A DNA stretch of 64,000 bases from Odoribacter sp. (GTDB taxonomy: Bacteria > Bacteroidota > Bacteroidia > Bacteroidales > Prolixibacteraceae), in contig PNOH01000021.1 of NCBI GenBank assembly GCA_013824715.1, positions 18,983 to 82,982 of the forward strand, read 5' to 3'. Under the pieces are notes generated by a model that did not search any database, had not been told where the DNA came from, and saw nothing but the letters and a program-made list of their open reading frames with translations. Each line of letters begins with the position of its first letter. Within the stretch, counting starts at the first letter, position 1. A program made the position numbers and the translations under genes. Of this stretch, positions 28,791-39,240 are shown one piece after another.

Positions 28791-29633
28791 TTATTGGTTA
28801 TCAATCCCTTTATTCTTTTTAGGGGCCAGTTGCTTTGCATTTTGTTTGGTTACTACTCTCTTTCCTGTTGTTTTCTCCAATTGCAAACGGGCAGCTTTGG
28901 CCACATTGCCACCTTTTTTGGCTACAGTTTTATTTTCTCCGAATGTCTTTGGCTTTTTATCTTTCGAAATCTCGGTGGTTGATGCTTCGGCCAGCATATT
29001 CAGTACCAGTTCCAGATTGGTCATGTGATCGCGAAGGTTTTCTTTCTTCAAGTCTTTGTACGATTTGTACTGTTTGGTGGTTAACCCACTCCATGCCTTG
29101 GTAATCTCATCGGTCAGGATTGCAAATTCCTGTCCTTTCTTTACGCCACGATCTTCCCATTCATCGGTCAGTTCCTTGCGAATTTCAATACTTTTCAGCC
29201 TCTGGTTGATCCATTCTTTGGAGTAACCTTTGCGTAAATAAGTTTCCATCAGCCGGTCGATACCTATTTCCGGGTCCTCAATTTCGTCAATCCGCTCGCG
29301 CCCAACCTGCGCCAACCACATTTTAAACGGCTCTGCTTTGGGCGAAGGGATGCTCTGGATTAAACGGAACAACTGTTCGGTATCAGCCACATCGGTCAAG
29401 CGCATTTTGCCATCGGCGGCAAGCATTTTCAAACCGTTACAATTTGTAACGGTTTCATTACCTTCGTCTAATAGCCTCTTCTTTAGAACCCTCCAATAGA
29501 TCTGTGGGTTTTCACTTCCTGTGAGAACTGCTATTACGTCAACAATCGAGAAATACCATTTCTCCTGCTCGCTGTCCCATAACGAGCGAACCTGTTTTTG
29601 TTCAAATAGTTGAATGGCTGATTCTTTGGTCAT
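28791..29633 (-). CDS. BRO-N family / DinD-like protein
   Basis: VRSLWDSEQEKWYFSIVDVIAVLTGSENPQIYWRVLKKRL; MTNLELVLNMLAEASTTEISK. Confidence 0.8.
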   Translation of the reverse strand: MTKESAIQLFEQKQVRSLWDSEQEKWYFSIVDVIAVLTGSENPQIYWRVLKKRLLDEGNETVTNCNGLKMLAADGKMRLTDVADTEQLFRLIQSIPSPKAEPFKMWLAQVGRERIDEIEDPEIGIDRLMETYLRKGYSKEWINQRLKSIEIRKELTDEWEDRGVKKGQEFAILTDEITKAWSGLTTKQYKSYKDLKKENLRDHMTNLELVLNMLAEASTTEISKDKKPKTFGENKTVAKKGGNVAKAARLQLEKTTGKRVVTKQNAKQLAPKKNKGIDNQ

Positions 29634-29938
29634 ATTTGGGAAGTTAATTTTTATTTAGATGTTGTGTTTCATTGATAAAACCTTACTTTGTTTATCATCA
29701 ACCAGGGGACAAATTGTACCCCAGTTGCTTTTTATTCACCATTCTCGTAAGTATTCATTCCAAACCGACCGTATTTGCTTGCTTTCAAAAAGCTTAATAT
29801 TGCTCATGCTTTCATTATCTGAAGTGAACCTCAAACGAAGAGTTGCATTTCAAATACAAATTTCCTGTCAACGAAGTAACCAAGCCCGACTGGGTAGTTT
29901 GCTGTTATTCCAGAGTGTCTTAATTTTTCTTTAGAAAC

Positions 29939-30487
29939 TTACCAATTTTCATTATTAGTTTTAGTTTGTCCTTTAACTGCCAGTTCTAATGAACTAAGTA
30001 ATTCTGTCAACTGAGAATCTATTTTGTCTTTGGTCTCTTGATATTTCTTACCTGATTTTAGCTCACCACCTTTTTTATAAATAATTTCTAAAGATGTACT
30101 CGTAAATGGAGATGATTGCGCAACTTGTTTTAAATCTGTAGCAATAAATCGTAATTTACCATCCTTTATGTCCAGTTGTATTTTATAGGAAAGATCAAAA
30201 TAAAAACCCATGATAGGGCCAAGAGCAGATTTAGAAATTCCGTTAATACGTATCATCTTATTCTCAATCTTTGCCTGAATTACACTTTCTGTATTATTAA
30301 AGGTATAGGAAACCCAATCAATGGAAGAATTATAAATCTGAGCAGCAGATTTATCCTTAAAAACAATTATAGACTCTCCCGTCAGAGTGCCATTCTTATC
30401 AAGGTTTGTTTTAATACCTTCTGCTTCTTGTCCTTGTGAAGAAAAGTACCCGCATAAAAGAAATAATAATAAAAATGTAATTTTCAT
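29939..30487 (-). CDS. DUF4468 domain-containing secreted protein
   Basis: Signal peptide; IIVFKDKSAAQIYNSSIDWVSYTFNN...VIQAKIENKMIRINGIS. Confidence 0.65.
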   Translation of the reverse strand: MKITFLLLFLLCGYFSSQGQEAEGIKTNLDKNGTLTGESIIVFKDKSAAQIYNSSIDWVSYTFNNTESVIQAKIENKMIRINGISKSALGPIMGFYFDLSYKIQLDIKDGKLRFIATDLKQVAQSSPFTSTSLEIIYKKGGELKSGKKYQETKDKIDSQLTELLSSLELAVKGQTKTNNENW

Positions 30488-30533
30488 GAATATAGGTTTA
30501 TCTGGTGAATAATTTAAACTATGTAGTGGTGTC

Positions 30534-31082
30534 TTAAATTATTGGTATGTCAATACAAAATATCACCTCAATTATTTTAAAAAATGAATAAATTATGACT
30601 AAAATGCTCATTATCTGAATAATCGAATTTTCCGCAAGTCTGTTTATTATACTTTTAGGCTTGGGGCTTTTTGACAAAGAATGACTATCAACTACAAGCT
30701 TTATATCTTGTATTTCTTGTCGGTTTAAATTTTCTAGATTTTCTTCTTTTTCTTGTTTCTGCTGTAATTCCTGAAACTCTTGCAGTTTCTGAAGTTCATG
30801 AAATTTAAAATACTCTGTCAAAGAACCGTGATCATTGATAATCTGTCTGGCAGATTGAGTAATTTTCAACCTGTCAATATTCTCCTTAGTGAAATAAATA
30901 TTTTCGTAAAGTGCTATGAAATTATTTTTCTCATCATAATTGAACTCAATATTAGTCAACTGCTTATAATCAGTCAAAATGAGTCTAAACATGATTCCTG
31001 ACGGTTTCTCGTTGCAAAGCTTAACTAATAAAAAGTCCAGTAATTCTAAATGCTTTTTGTCCATAAATATAGGTTTAGTCAT
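30534..31082 (-). CDS. Hypothetical protein with C-terminal TM segment
   Basis: 182-aa ORF; Glu/Gln-rich middle, IIQIMSILVIIYSFFKIIEVIFCI C-terminus. Confidence 0.55.
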   Translation of the reverse strand: MTKPIFMDKKHLELLDFLLVKLCNEKPSGIMFRLILTDYKQLTNIEFNYDEKNNFIALYENIYFTKENIDRLKITQSARQIINDHGSLTEYFKFHELQKLQEFQELQQKQEKEENLENLNRQEIQDIKLVVDSHSLSKSPKPKSIINRLAENSIIQIMSILVIIYSFFKIIEVIFCIDIPII

Positions 31083-31334
31083 GTCAATGGCGACTTTTTG
31101 GCATTAGGCAACAGTTGTACACCATCCAATTGCAGGTATTTTTTCAATATGCGCAATTGTAAAAAAATTCTGTTTGATAAAAACTCCTTAATGTTTCTTA
31201 CCAAATTTAACCCATTCACCCCACTAATCAAAGCCACTTTACAAGAAGTTATAAACATTAATTGCAACCCAAAACCCTGAAAATAAGAATGTCCGAAGCG
31301 ATTACCCGCTCCGGACTATGTATTTGATTTGTAA

Positions 31335-31366
31335 ACTCCGGGGGCGACTCAAAGTCGCCCCGGAGT
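31335..31366. terminator. Strong GC-rich hairpin, putative terminator
   Basis: ACTCCGGGGGCGACT-CAA-AGTCGCCCCGGAGT, 14 bp with one bulge. Confidence 0.6.
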
Positions 31367-31372
31367 AATAGA

Positions 31373-31435
31373 CTACTCTAATACCAGCTTTTTGTATTTC
31401 ACCCGTTGTGGATCAACATCACCCATGCGTTTCAT
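31373..31435 (-). pseudogene. Duplicate 3' tail of ettA (MKRMGDVDPQRVKYKKLVLE*)
   Basis: Same C-terminal peptide as ettA KRMGDVGPQRVKYKKLV*, with mostly third-codon-position differences; start ATG overlaps MNT stop (ATGA). Confidence 0.85.
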
Positions 31436-31737
31436 TTTATTTCAATACCCGTAGTCTGGATTTCATAAGCAAATGGATTTTGTATATTAAAATCGCCTTC
31501 CCAAATCGGATGTGGTTCGATTCTTAAATCAACTGTTCTTCTCAGCCGCATTAATTGCATCTGAACGGAAAAGAAATCATCCATCTTACCAATCACAATA
31601 GCAATATCAATATCACTATCTTTATGCTCATTCCCTTTGGCATAAGAACCAAACAAAAAAGCTTTCTTTAACTCCATATTCTCGGGAATCCTCTGAATAT
31701 ATAGCTTTGCAGTATCTATAATTGATTGATCAACCAT
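31432..31737 (-). CDS. MNT-type minimal nucleotidyltransferase (putative antitoxin)
   Basis: LFGSYAKGNEHKDSDIDIAIVIG = GSx10DxD motif. Confidence 0.88.
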   Translation of the reverse strand: MVDQSIIDTAKLYIQRIPENMELKKAFLFGSYAKGNEHKDSDIDIAIVIGKMDDFFSVQMQLMRLRRTVDLRIEPHPIWEGDFNIQNPFAYEIQTTGIEIK

Positions 31738-32135
31738 TGTCTTAGCGTTTCAATTTTAGAAATCCATTCGTTAGAAAAGTCAACTGTGCAAAGTTTTTGA
31801 AAATTTTGTTTATAGCCGTCATATCTGGCATTTATATTAAAAGTTGTTATTTCATCCAGCCATTCATCATAGCCCTCTGGTAACTCAACATCAATCTTCT
31901 TCGCCAATCTAAGTAAATCATGAGAAAACGCCGGGTGTTTTTGCAATCTTTTAACATACAGTGCCTTTAGCAACTTTTCGATTACTAAATGTCCTAAAAA
32001 CAAAGCCCATGAGTACTCTTTGGTTTTTATTAAATTCTGCATTGACGCGTAATTCTGTTCTGAAGATTCACGCCAATGATTAATTATAGAATCAATATTT
32101 CGAATTTCTTCTTCCATAATGAACCAAAAATACAA
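31716..32135 (-). CDS. HEPN domain protein (partner of MNT); start probably at MEEEIRN (32117)
   Basis: SWALFLGHLVIEKLLKALYVKRLQKHPAFSHDLLRLAKK...FNINARYDGYKQNF; overlaps MNT by 22 nt. Confidence 0.85.
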   Translation of the reverse strand: MYFWFIMEEEIRNIDSIINHWRESSEQNYASMQNLIKTKEYSWALFLGHLVIEKLLKALYVKRLQKHPAFSHDLLRLAKKIDVELPEGYDEWLDEITTFNINARYDGYKQNFQKLCTVDFSNEWISKIETLRQWLINQL

Positions 32136-32188
32136 AATTCAACCATAGAAATCTACATGCAATGATTTTTAACTGGGCTGTACTAACC

Positions 32189-33871
32189 TTACACCAGCTT
32201 TTTGTATTTCACTCGCTGCGGGCCAACATCGCCCATACGTTTTTTGCGGTTTTCTTCGTAGTCGGTAAATCCGCCTTCGAAGAACACCACTTTCGAATCT
32301 CCTTCAAAAGCCAGAATGTGCGTGGCAATGCGGTCGAGGAACCAGCGGTCGTGCGAAATAACCACGGCGCAACCGGCAAAGTTGTCCAAACCTTCTTCCA
32401 GCGCACGCAAAGTATTGATGTCAATATCGTTGGTCGGCTCATCAAGTAACAGTACGTTTCCTTCTTCTTTCAGGGCCAAAGCCAGGTGCAGACGGTTCTT
32501 TTCTCCACCCGAAAGATATCCGCATTTCTTTTCCTGATCGGCGCCTCCAAAATTAAACCTCGAAACATAGGCTCGGGCATTCAGTTGTTTCCCGCCCACT
32601 GAAATGAGGTCGCTTCCTCCGGTTATCACCTGAAATACGGTTTTCTCCGGATCAATCGTCTTGTGAGTTTGGTCAACGTATGCAATTTTCACTGTTTCGC
32701 CCACTTCAAAAGTACCTTTATTGGCTTTTTCCAAACCCATAATCAACTTAAACAGTGTGGTTTTACCGGCGCCATTCGGGCCGATAACGCCAACAATTCC
32801 GTTTGGAGGCAACACAAAATTCAGGTCTTCGAACAACAGGCGGTCGCCGTAACCTTTGGCGACATCTGTAGCAGAAATAACCTTCTCGCCTAAACGTGGG
32901 CCATTCGGGATAAATATTTCCAGCTTTTCTTCCTTCGTTTTCACATCTTCATTAACCATACGGTCGTAGGCTCCCATGCGGGCCTTCGATTTTGCCTGAC
33001 GGGCTTTGGGTGCCATCCGGATCCACTCCAACTCGCGTTCAAGCGATTTTCGCCGCTTGGATGCAACCTTTTCTTCCTGCTCCATCCGTTTCGATTTCTG
33101 TTCGAGCCAGGATGTATAATTTCCTTTCCATGGTATTCCTTCGCCACGGTCGAGTTCCAGAATCCATCCAGCCACATTGTCGAGGAAATAGCGGTCGTGA
33201 GTAATACAAATTACGGTACCCTTGTATTGCTGCAGATGCATTTCGAGCCACTGGATTGATTCTGCGTCCAAATGGTTGGTTGGTTCATCGAGAAGTAAAA
33301 CATCCGGTTCTTTCAGCAGCAAACGGCACAAGGCAACCCGGCGGCGTTCACCTCCTGAAAGCTCTCCGACAAGCTGTTCGTCAGGTGGGCACTGTAAAGC
33401 ATCCATGGCACGTTCGAGTTTGGTATCGAGGTTCCAGGCATCAAAGTGATCAATTTTATCCTGAAGGACGGCCTGTTCAGCGATCATTTTATCCATGACA
33501 TCAGGATTTTCATATACTTCAGGATCACCAAATTTCAGGTTGATATCTTCGTAGGCTTTCAGAACATCAACAATTTCCTGAGCCCCTTCCTGAACAATTT
33601 CTTTTACAGTCTTAGTTTCGTCTAATTTTGGATCTTGTTCCAGATAACCAACCGTATAACCGGGAGCAAAAACCAATTCGCCCTGAAACGACCCTTCGAG
33701 TCCGGCAATAATTTTGAGCAGCGTAGATTTTCCTGATCCGTTCAATCCGATAATGCCAATTTTAGCGCCCAGAAAAAACGACAATGAAATATCTTTCAGG
33801 ACTTGCTTTTGAGGAGGATAGGTTTTACTTACCCGATACATCGAGAAAATAATCTTTTTATCGTCGGCCAT
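32189..33871 (-). CDS. ettA: Energy-dependent translational throttle protein EttA (ABC-F ATPase)
   Basis: Two ABC domains, GLNGSGKSTLLKIIAGLE and GPNGAGKTTLFKLIMGLE, LSGGERRRVALCRLLL, PtIM linker region. Confidence 0.93.
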   Translation of the reverse strand: MADDKKIIFSMYRVSKTYPPQKQVLKDISLSFFLGAKIGIIGLNGSGKSTLLKIIAGLEGSFQGELVFAPGYTVGYLEQDPKLDETKTVKEIVQEGAQEIVDVLKAYEDINLKFGDPEVYENPDVMDKMIAEQAVLQDKIDHFDAWNLDTKLERAMDALQCPPDEQLVGELSGGERRRVALCRLLLKEPDVLLLDEPTNHLDAESIQWLEMHLQQYKGTVICITHDRYFLDNVAGWILELDRGEGIPWKGNYTSWLEQKSKRMEQEEKVASKRRKSLERELEWIRMAPKARQAKSKARMGAYDRMVNEDVKTKEEKLEIFIPNGPRLGEKVISATDVAKGYGDRLLFEDLNFVLPPNGIVGVIGPNGAGKTTLFKLIMGLEKANKGTFEVGETVKIAYVDQTHKTIDPEKTVFQVITGGSDLISVGGKQLNARAYVSRFNFGGADQEKKCGYLSGGEKNRLHLALALKEEGNVLLLDEPTNDIDINTLRALEEGLDNFAGCAVVISHDRWFLDRIATHILAFEGDSKVVFFEGGFTDYEENRKKRMGDVGPQRVKYKKLV

Positions 33872-34003
33872 ATTTATAGTTTTTTGGGTTTATATTTCAA
33901 ACGTATGATATCAGCTATCCAAAACAGGATTTGAGTTATCAAAAATAGTGCTTTTTAAGTTTTTAATTCATTAGTTTTACTTTAAGAAATAAAAAACAGC
34001 TTT

Positions 34004-34393
34004 GTGAAATTATTAATCGTTGATGATAATCCGATCAATCAGAAATTTCTAAGTTACTCTTTGAATAAGTACTTTGAAATTGAGACTGCTTTAAACGGAC
34101 TGGAAGCTATAAATATGCTTAATAATCATGATTATGATGTTGTTTTGATGGATCTGTCGATGCCAGTGATGGATGGTGCCGAAGCTACCCGAAGAATCAG
34201 ACAATCCTTGCTTTTCAGGAATAGACATATTCCAATTATTTTTGTTACAACTAATGATATTGATGAAGAGCGTAAACGTTGCATGGAAATTGGCGGTGAT
34301 GATTATTTTATTAAACCTGTAAGAATTAAAGAACTAAAAACCAGTATAGATTATTACCTCCGACAGAAACTGGATTTAACTTTTCAGGATTAA
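34004..34393 (+). CDS. Single-domain response regulator (CheY-like receiver)
   Basis: LLIVDDNPINQKFL, DVVLMDLSMPVMDGAEATRRIR, GGDDYFIKPVRIKEL. Confidence 0.92.
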   Translation: MKLLIVDDNPINQKFLSYSLNKYFEIETALNGLEAINMLNNHDYDVVLMDLSMPVMDGAEATRRIRQSLLFRNRHIPIIFVTTNDIDEERKRCMEIGGDDYFIKPVRIKELKTSIDYYLRQKLDLTFQD

Positions 34394-34451
34394 ATTGGAA
34401 ATAGAACTTAATACCCGATATTTCTCATTATTGCATTTCAAAAATGGAAAC

Positions 34452-34483
34452 AAAAAAGGCTGATTTAATATCAGCCTTTTTTT
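34452..34483. terminator. Bidirectional intrinsic terminator at end of ribosomal superoperon
   Basis: aaaaaaggctgat-ttaat-atcagccttttttt. Confidence 0.85.
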
Positions 34484-34500
34484 ATACTTCGAATATGATC

Positions 34501-35022
34501 TTATTCTTCAGGTTTAACTTCCGGTTCAGTTTCAACTTTAGGAGCAACAGGCGCTTTTGCTACTGATGCTTTGGTAGCTGGAACTTTGTCGGCGACTTTC
34601 TTCTTTCCACCACGGCGCGATTTTACTGGTTTTGCCTTGCCTTCTTTAGCTGCCAACATGTTTTCGTTGAAGTCAACCAACTCGATGATGCACATTTCGG
34701 CATTATCACCCAATCTGTTTCCTGTCTTCAGAATCCTTGTATAACCACCCGGGCGGTCACCTACTTTTTCTGCCACATCACGGAATAACATAGCCACTGC
34801 GGTTTTGCTTTTCAGGTATTCAAAAACCACCCTGCGCGAATGTGTTGCGTCGTCTTTAGCTTTGGTGATAAGAGGCTCAACATATAATCTCAGAGCTTTG
34901 GCTTTGGCCAAAGTCGTAGTGATACGTTTGTGGAAAATCAATGAATTAGCCATATTGGACAACATCGCTTTCCGATGAGAGCTTGTTCTTCCTAAATGGT
35001 TGAATTTTTTACTATGTCTCAT
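34501..35022 (-). CDS. rplQ: 50S ribosomal protein L17
   Basis: [29 protein letters not shown]. Confidence 0.96.
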   Translation of the reverse strand: MRHSKKFNHLGRTSSHRKAMLSNMANSLIFHKRITTTLAKAKALRLYVEPLITKAKDDATHSRRVVFEYLKSKTAVAMLFRDVAEKVGDRPGGYTRILKTGNRLGDNAEMCIIELVDFNENMLAAKEGKAKPVKSRRGGKKKVADKVPATKASVAKAPVAPKVETEPEVKPEE

Positions 35023-35028
35023 TTTTAC

Positions 35029-36021
35029 TTATTCCTTATCAAGTTTATATTTACTGATGTCCATTCCGAAAGTCAGGTTCAAACTCACCAACAAATCATC
35101 GAGTTCGGTGAGTGATTTTTTGCCGAAATTACGGAATTTGAGCAAGTCGTTCCGGTTATAGGTAACCAGTTCGCCCAATGTTTCAACATCTGCTGCCTTG
35201 AGGCAGTTTAATGCACGTACCGAAAGATCCATGTCAACCAATTTGGTTTTCAGGAGTTGACGCATGTGCAAAACTTCTTCATCAAACTCTTCGTTTGCAA
35301 ATTTTTCGTCCGAATCAATAGTGATTTTTTCGTCAGAAAACAACATGAAGTGATAAATCAGAATTTTTGCTGCTTCTTTCAGCGCATCTTTCGGATGTAT
35401 TGAACCATCGGTAGTGATTTCGAAAACTAATTTTTCGTAGTCAGTTTTTTGCTCAACACGGTAATTTTCGACAGCATATTTCACATTTTTAATAGGTGTG
35501 AAAATTGAATCGATCGGAATTACTCCAAACTCAGCATCGATAGGCTTATTTTCAGCGCTTGGGACATATCCGCGACCTTTATTGATCGTGAGTTCCATTT
35601 GCAGCTTAACTTCTGGTTCCAACCGGCAAATAATTAATTCCGGATTTAAAACACGGAAGCCGGTCATGAATTTATTAATATCTCCGGCGGTAAACGTATC
35701 CTGGCCGGAAATTGAGATTGAAACCTTTTCGCTGTCAAAATCTTCGACTTCGCGTTTAAACCGGATTTGCTTCAGGTTAAGGATGATTTCAGTAACATCT
35801 TCCATCACTCCTTTAATAGTCGCAAATTCATGGTCAACTTTGTCAATTTTGACTGTAGTTACTGCATATCCTTCTAAAGAGGATAACAGAATTCTACGTA
35901 AGGCATTTCCAATCGTAATGCCATAACCTGGTTCCAATGGACGGAATTCGAATTTACCGTACTTCTCATCGGTTTCAACCATTATAACTTTGTCGGGTTT
36001 CTGGAACGCTAATATTGCCAT
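35029..36021 (-). CDS. rpoA: RNA polymerase alpha subunit
   Basis: [41 protein letters not shown]. Confidence 0.97.
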   Translation of the reverse strand: MAILAFQKPDKVIMVETDEKYGKFEFRPLEPGYGITIGNALRRILLSSLEGYAVTTVKIDKVDHEFATIKGVMEDVTEIILNLKQIRFKREVEDFDSEKVSISISGQDTFTAGDINKFMTGFRVLNPELIICRLEPEVKLQMELTINKGRGYVPSAENKPIDAEFGVIPIDSIFTPIKNVKYAVENYRVEQKTDYEKLVFEITTDGSIHPKDALKEAAKILIYHFMLFSDEKITIDSDEKFANEEFDEEVLHMRQLLKTKLVDMDLSVRALNCLKAADVETLGELVTYNRNDLLKFRNFGKKSLTELDDLLVSLNLTFGMDISKYKLDKE

Positions 36022-36040
36022 AATAATACTGAGTAATTGA

Positions 36041-36649
36041 TTATTTAGAATACAACTCTACTATAAGTTGTTCTTTAATGTTTTCAGGGATTTCTGATCT
36101 TTCAGGACGGGCAAGGAATTTACCTGTCAATTGAGAGCTATCCCATTCCAACCATGCATATTTATTATAACGACGCGAGTTCACCGAAGCAGTGATCACT
36201 TCGAGTGATTTTGATTTTTCACGAACGCCAACAACTTCACCGGCACGTAAATGATAGGAAGGTATATTTACTACTTCGCCGTTTACCGTGATGTGTTTAT
36301 GAGAAACTAACTGACGCGCGGCTGAACGGGTAGGAGCGATCCCTAAACGGAATACTACATTGTCCAAACGGGCTTCGAGCAGTTGCAACAGAACTTCACC
36401 GGTAACACCTTTTGATGCGGATGCTTTCTTAAACAAATTAGAGAATTGTTTTTCCAAAACACCATACATGTATTTGGCTTTTTGTTTTTCTCTTAACTGT
36501 AAACCATATTCAGATTTTTTACGTCTGCGGCTGGCCAACCCGTGAAATCCGGGCGGGTAATTTTTCTTTTCAAGTACTTTGTCAGGTCCGAAAATTGGTT
36601 CACCGAATTTCCGGGCGATTCTGGATTGAGGTCCTCTATATCTTGCCAT
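36041..36649 (-). CDS. rpsD: 30S ribosomal protein S4
   Basis: [21 protein letters not shown]4 domain [10 protein letters not shown]. Confidence 0.96.
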   Translation of the reverse strand: MARYRGPQSRIARKFGEPIFGPDKVLEKKNYPPGFHGLASRRRKKSEYGLQLREKQKAKYMYGVLEKQFSNLFKKASASKGVTGEVLLQLLEARLDNVVFRLGIAPTRSAARQLVSHKHITVNGEVVNIPSYHLRAGEVVGVREKSKSLEVITASVNSRRYNKYAWLEWDSSQLTGKFLARPERSEIPENIKEQLIVELYSK

Positions 36650-36669
36650 TACTGTCTTAATTAATTAGA

Positions 36670-37059
36670 TTATACACGTCTTCTTTTTGCAGGACGACAT
36701 CCATTGTGTGGTAACGGGGTAACGTCAACAATTTCACTTACCTGAATGCCAACGCTGCTTATCGCACGAATAGCAGATTCACGGCCATTACCCGGACCTT
36801 TTACATATACTTTTACTTTCCGGAGTCCAAGATCATAAGCGGTCTTGGCACATTCTTCGGAAGCAACCTGAGCAGCATAGGGAGTATTCTTTTTAGAACC
36901 TCTGAACCCTTTTTTACCGGCAGACGACCACGAAATAACTTCACCATTACCATTGGTCAACGACACAATGATGTTATTGAATGAAGAATGAATGTGTGCC
37001 TGTCCGATTGCTTCAACGACTACAACTCGTTTTTTTGTAGAACCAGTCTTTTTTGCCAT
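36670..37059 (-). CDS. rpsK: 30S ribosomal protein S11
   Basis: [46 protein letters not shown]. Confidence 0.97.
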   Translation of the reverse strand: MAKKTGSTKKRVVVVEAIGQAHIHSSFNNIIVSLTNGNGEVISWSSAGKKGFRGSKKNTPYAAQVASEECAKTAYDLGLRKVKVYVKGPGNGRESAIRAISSVGIQVSEIVDVTPLPHNGCRPAKRRRV

Positions 37060-37073
37060 AATTCAAATATCAA

Positions 37074-37451
37074 TTATTTAGTGGCTTTTTTCTTGTTAGC
37101 AACAGTTTTTCTTTTTCCTTTACGTGTTCGCGCATTGTTTTTTGTGCTTTGTCCACGGGTAGGTAAGCCTACACGATGACGGATACCACGGTAACAACCG
37201 ATGTCCATCAAACGTTTAATATTCATCTGAGTTTCAGAACGCAGTTCGCCTTCCACTTTGATGCTTCCACTGATAGCCGCGCGAATGGCAGCTAAATGTT
37301 CATCAGTCCAATCCTGAACTTTGATGTTTCGATCAACGCCGGCTTTTTCGAAAAGAGTCTTTGAAAGATTGCGGCCAATACCAAAGATATAGGTTAATGC
37401 TATTTCTCCTCTTTTATTATTAGGGATGTCAACACCACTTATACGAGCCAT
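37074..37451 (-). CDS. rpsM: 30S ribosomal protein S13
   Basis: [44 protein letters not shown]. Confidence 0.97.
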   Translation of the reverse strand: MARISGVDIPNNKRGEIALTYIFGIGRNLSKTLFEKAGVDRNIKVQDWTDEHLAAIRAAISGSIKVEGELRSETQMNIKRLMDIGCYRGIRHRVGLPTRGQSTKNNARTRKGKRKTVANKKKATK

Positions 37452-37479
37452 AAAATAAATTTTTTACAAAGTTAATTAA

Positions 37480-37596
37480 TTATCCCTGACGTTGTTTGTA
37501 CTTAGGATTCTTCTTGTTAATCACGTACAAACGGCCTTTTCTGCGTACTATTTTGCATTCGGCGCTACGCTTCTTAATGGATGTTCTTACTTTCAT
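37480..37596 (-). CDS. rpmJ: 50S ribosomal protein L36
   Basis: [38 protein letters not shown] read directly; not in supplied ORF track. Confidence 0.95.
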   Translation of the reverse strand: MKVRTSIKKRSAECKIVRRKGRLYVINKKNPKYKQRQG

Positions 37597-37607
37597 TATT
37601 TTGTGCT

Positions 37608-37829
37608 TTAGTTTTTATATCTAAAAGAAATTCTTCCTTTTGTCAGGTCGTATGGCGACATTTCGACTTTCACTTTATCGCCAGGTAAAATTTTGATGTA
37701 GTGCATCCTCATTTTTCCTGAAATATGTGCAGTTACGATATGCCCATTTTCCAATTCAACCCTGAACATTGCATTCGATAATGATTCAATGATTGTTCCG
37801 TCTTGTTCTATTGAAGACTGTTTTGCCAT
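37608..37829 (-). CDS. infA: Translation initiation factor IF-1
   Basis: [52 protein letters not shown]. Confidence 0.96.
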   Translation of the reverse strand: MAKQSSIEQDGTIIESLSNAMFRVELENGHIVTAHISGKMRMHYIKILPGDKVKVEMSPYDLTKGRISFRYKN

Positions 37830-37891
37830 AAAATTATACTTATCTTATCAAGTTTAGAACGTTCATCAATCCAAGACAATAATGTCTGTTA

Positions 37892-39235
37892 CTAGTACAT
37901 TGCCCCACCAGTTCCTGATCGGCCTTTAATGCGGCCTGATTTCATCAAACCATCATAGTGACGCATCAAAAGGTGACTTTCAATCTGCTGGAGGGTATCC
38001 AGAACAACTCCTACCAAAATCAACAGCGACGTCCCGCCAAAGAAATAGGCGAACTGTTGGTTGATACCTGCCAGCATTGCAAATGCGGGCAGGATAGTTA
38101 CAATACCCAGGAAAATTGATCCCGGAAGTGTAATTCTCGACATGATGGTATCAAGGAACTCAACAGTTTTCTTTCCTGGTTTTACACCGGGAATAAAACC
38201 ACCGTTCTTCTTCATATCTTCAGCCATTTGCATCGGATTTACTGTAATTGCAGTATAAAAGTATGTGAATAGGATAACCAGCAGGAACTGGGTCAAATTA
38301 TACCAAAAACCAGTATGGTTTGAAAATGCAGCCGCGAAGCCACTCAAACTGTCGGATTTGGCAAACCCGGCAAGGCTAATCGGAATAAACATGATTGCCT
38401 GAGCAAAAATGATAGGCATAACTCCTGCAGCATTCACTTTCAAAGGTATATACTGACGAACACCACCATATTGTTTGTTGCCAACAATTCTCTTTGCGTA
38501 TTGAACAGGTATTTTGCGGGTTCCCTGAACCAGTAAAATAGAACCCATGAATACAAAGAAAAGGACTACAAACTCTAAAAGGAACATTACCATTCCACCA
38601 CCTTGTTGTTCGATGCGTGAAGCGAATTCAGCAACGATAGAGTGGGGCAGACGGGCAATAATTCCGATCATGATGATCATTGATATACCATTTCCAACAC
38701 CTTTATCAGTAATACGTTCACCAAGCCACATGACGAACATCGAACCGGCTGTTAAAATCAGGGTTGATGATACGGTAAAGAGTGTTCCGGTTATTGCAAA
38801 GGCTGATTCGGGTAATTGAACATGCAGATTAACTAAATATGCAGGCGCCTGGAAGATCAGGATGATAACAGTCAGGTAACGGGTTAACTGATTGATTTTA
38901 CGTCGTCCTGATTCACCTTCTTTTTGCAACCGCTGGAAATAGGGTACCGCGATACCCAACAACTGGATCACAATAGAAGCGGAAATATAAGGCATAATAC
39001 CCAAAGCAAAAATAGATGCTTTTGAGAATGCGCCTCCTGAAAACATATCCAACAGTCCGAGCAACCCCTCAGATGTTTGACTTTCGAGTTGACTCAACTG
39101 GGCCGGGTCAACTCCGGGTAAAGAAACATACGAACCTAAACGATAAATTAAAAGCAAAAACAAGGTAATCCCCAACCGGGACCGCAAGTCTTCAATCTTA
39201 TAAATATTCTTTAGGGTTTCTATAAACTTTTTCAT
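37892..39235 (-). CDS. secY: Preprotein translocase subunit SecY
   Basis: GIMPYISASIVIQLLG; multiple TM helices; position after rplO. Confidence 0.96.
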   Translation of the reverse strand: MKKFIETLKNIYKIEDLRSRLGITLFLLLIYRLGSYVSLPGVDPAQLSQLESQTSEGLLGLLDMFSGGAFSKASIFALGIMPYISASIVIQLLGIAVPYFQRLQKEGESGRRKINQLTRYLTVIILIFQAPAYLVNLHVQLPESAFAITGTLFTVSSTLILTAGSMFVMWLGERITDKGVGNGISMIIMIGIIARLPHSIVAEFASRIEQQGGGMVMFLLEFVVLFFVFMGSILLVQGTRKIPVQYAKRIVGNKQYGGVRQYIPLKVNAAGVMPIIFAQAIMFIPISLAGFAKSDSLSGFAAAFSNHTGFWYNLTQFLLVILFTYFYTAITVNPMQMAEDMKKNGGFIPGVKPGKKTVEFLDTIMSRITLPGSIFLGIVTILPAFAMLAGINQQFAYFFGGTSLLILVGVVLDTLQQIESHLLMRHYDGLMKSGRIKGRSGTGGAMY

Positions 39236-39240
39236 CAGGT

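Noticed and set aside
29659-29934. 91-aa plus-strand ORF between DinD-like and DUF4468 genes
   Set aside because: Ser/Leu-rich low-complexity translation with no recognisable motif; treated as non-coding gap.
31079-31267. 62-aa minus-strand ORF upstream of the orphan TM protein
   Set aside because: Overlaps the start of the 182-aa ORF, no motif; insufficient support.
37480-37596. Apparent absence of L36 and L30 from the ribosomal operon (missing in ORF track)
   Set aside because: Both are present when read directly (37480-37596 and 39708-39887); below the ORF track length cut-off.
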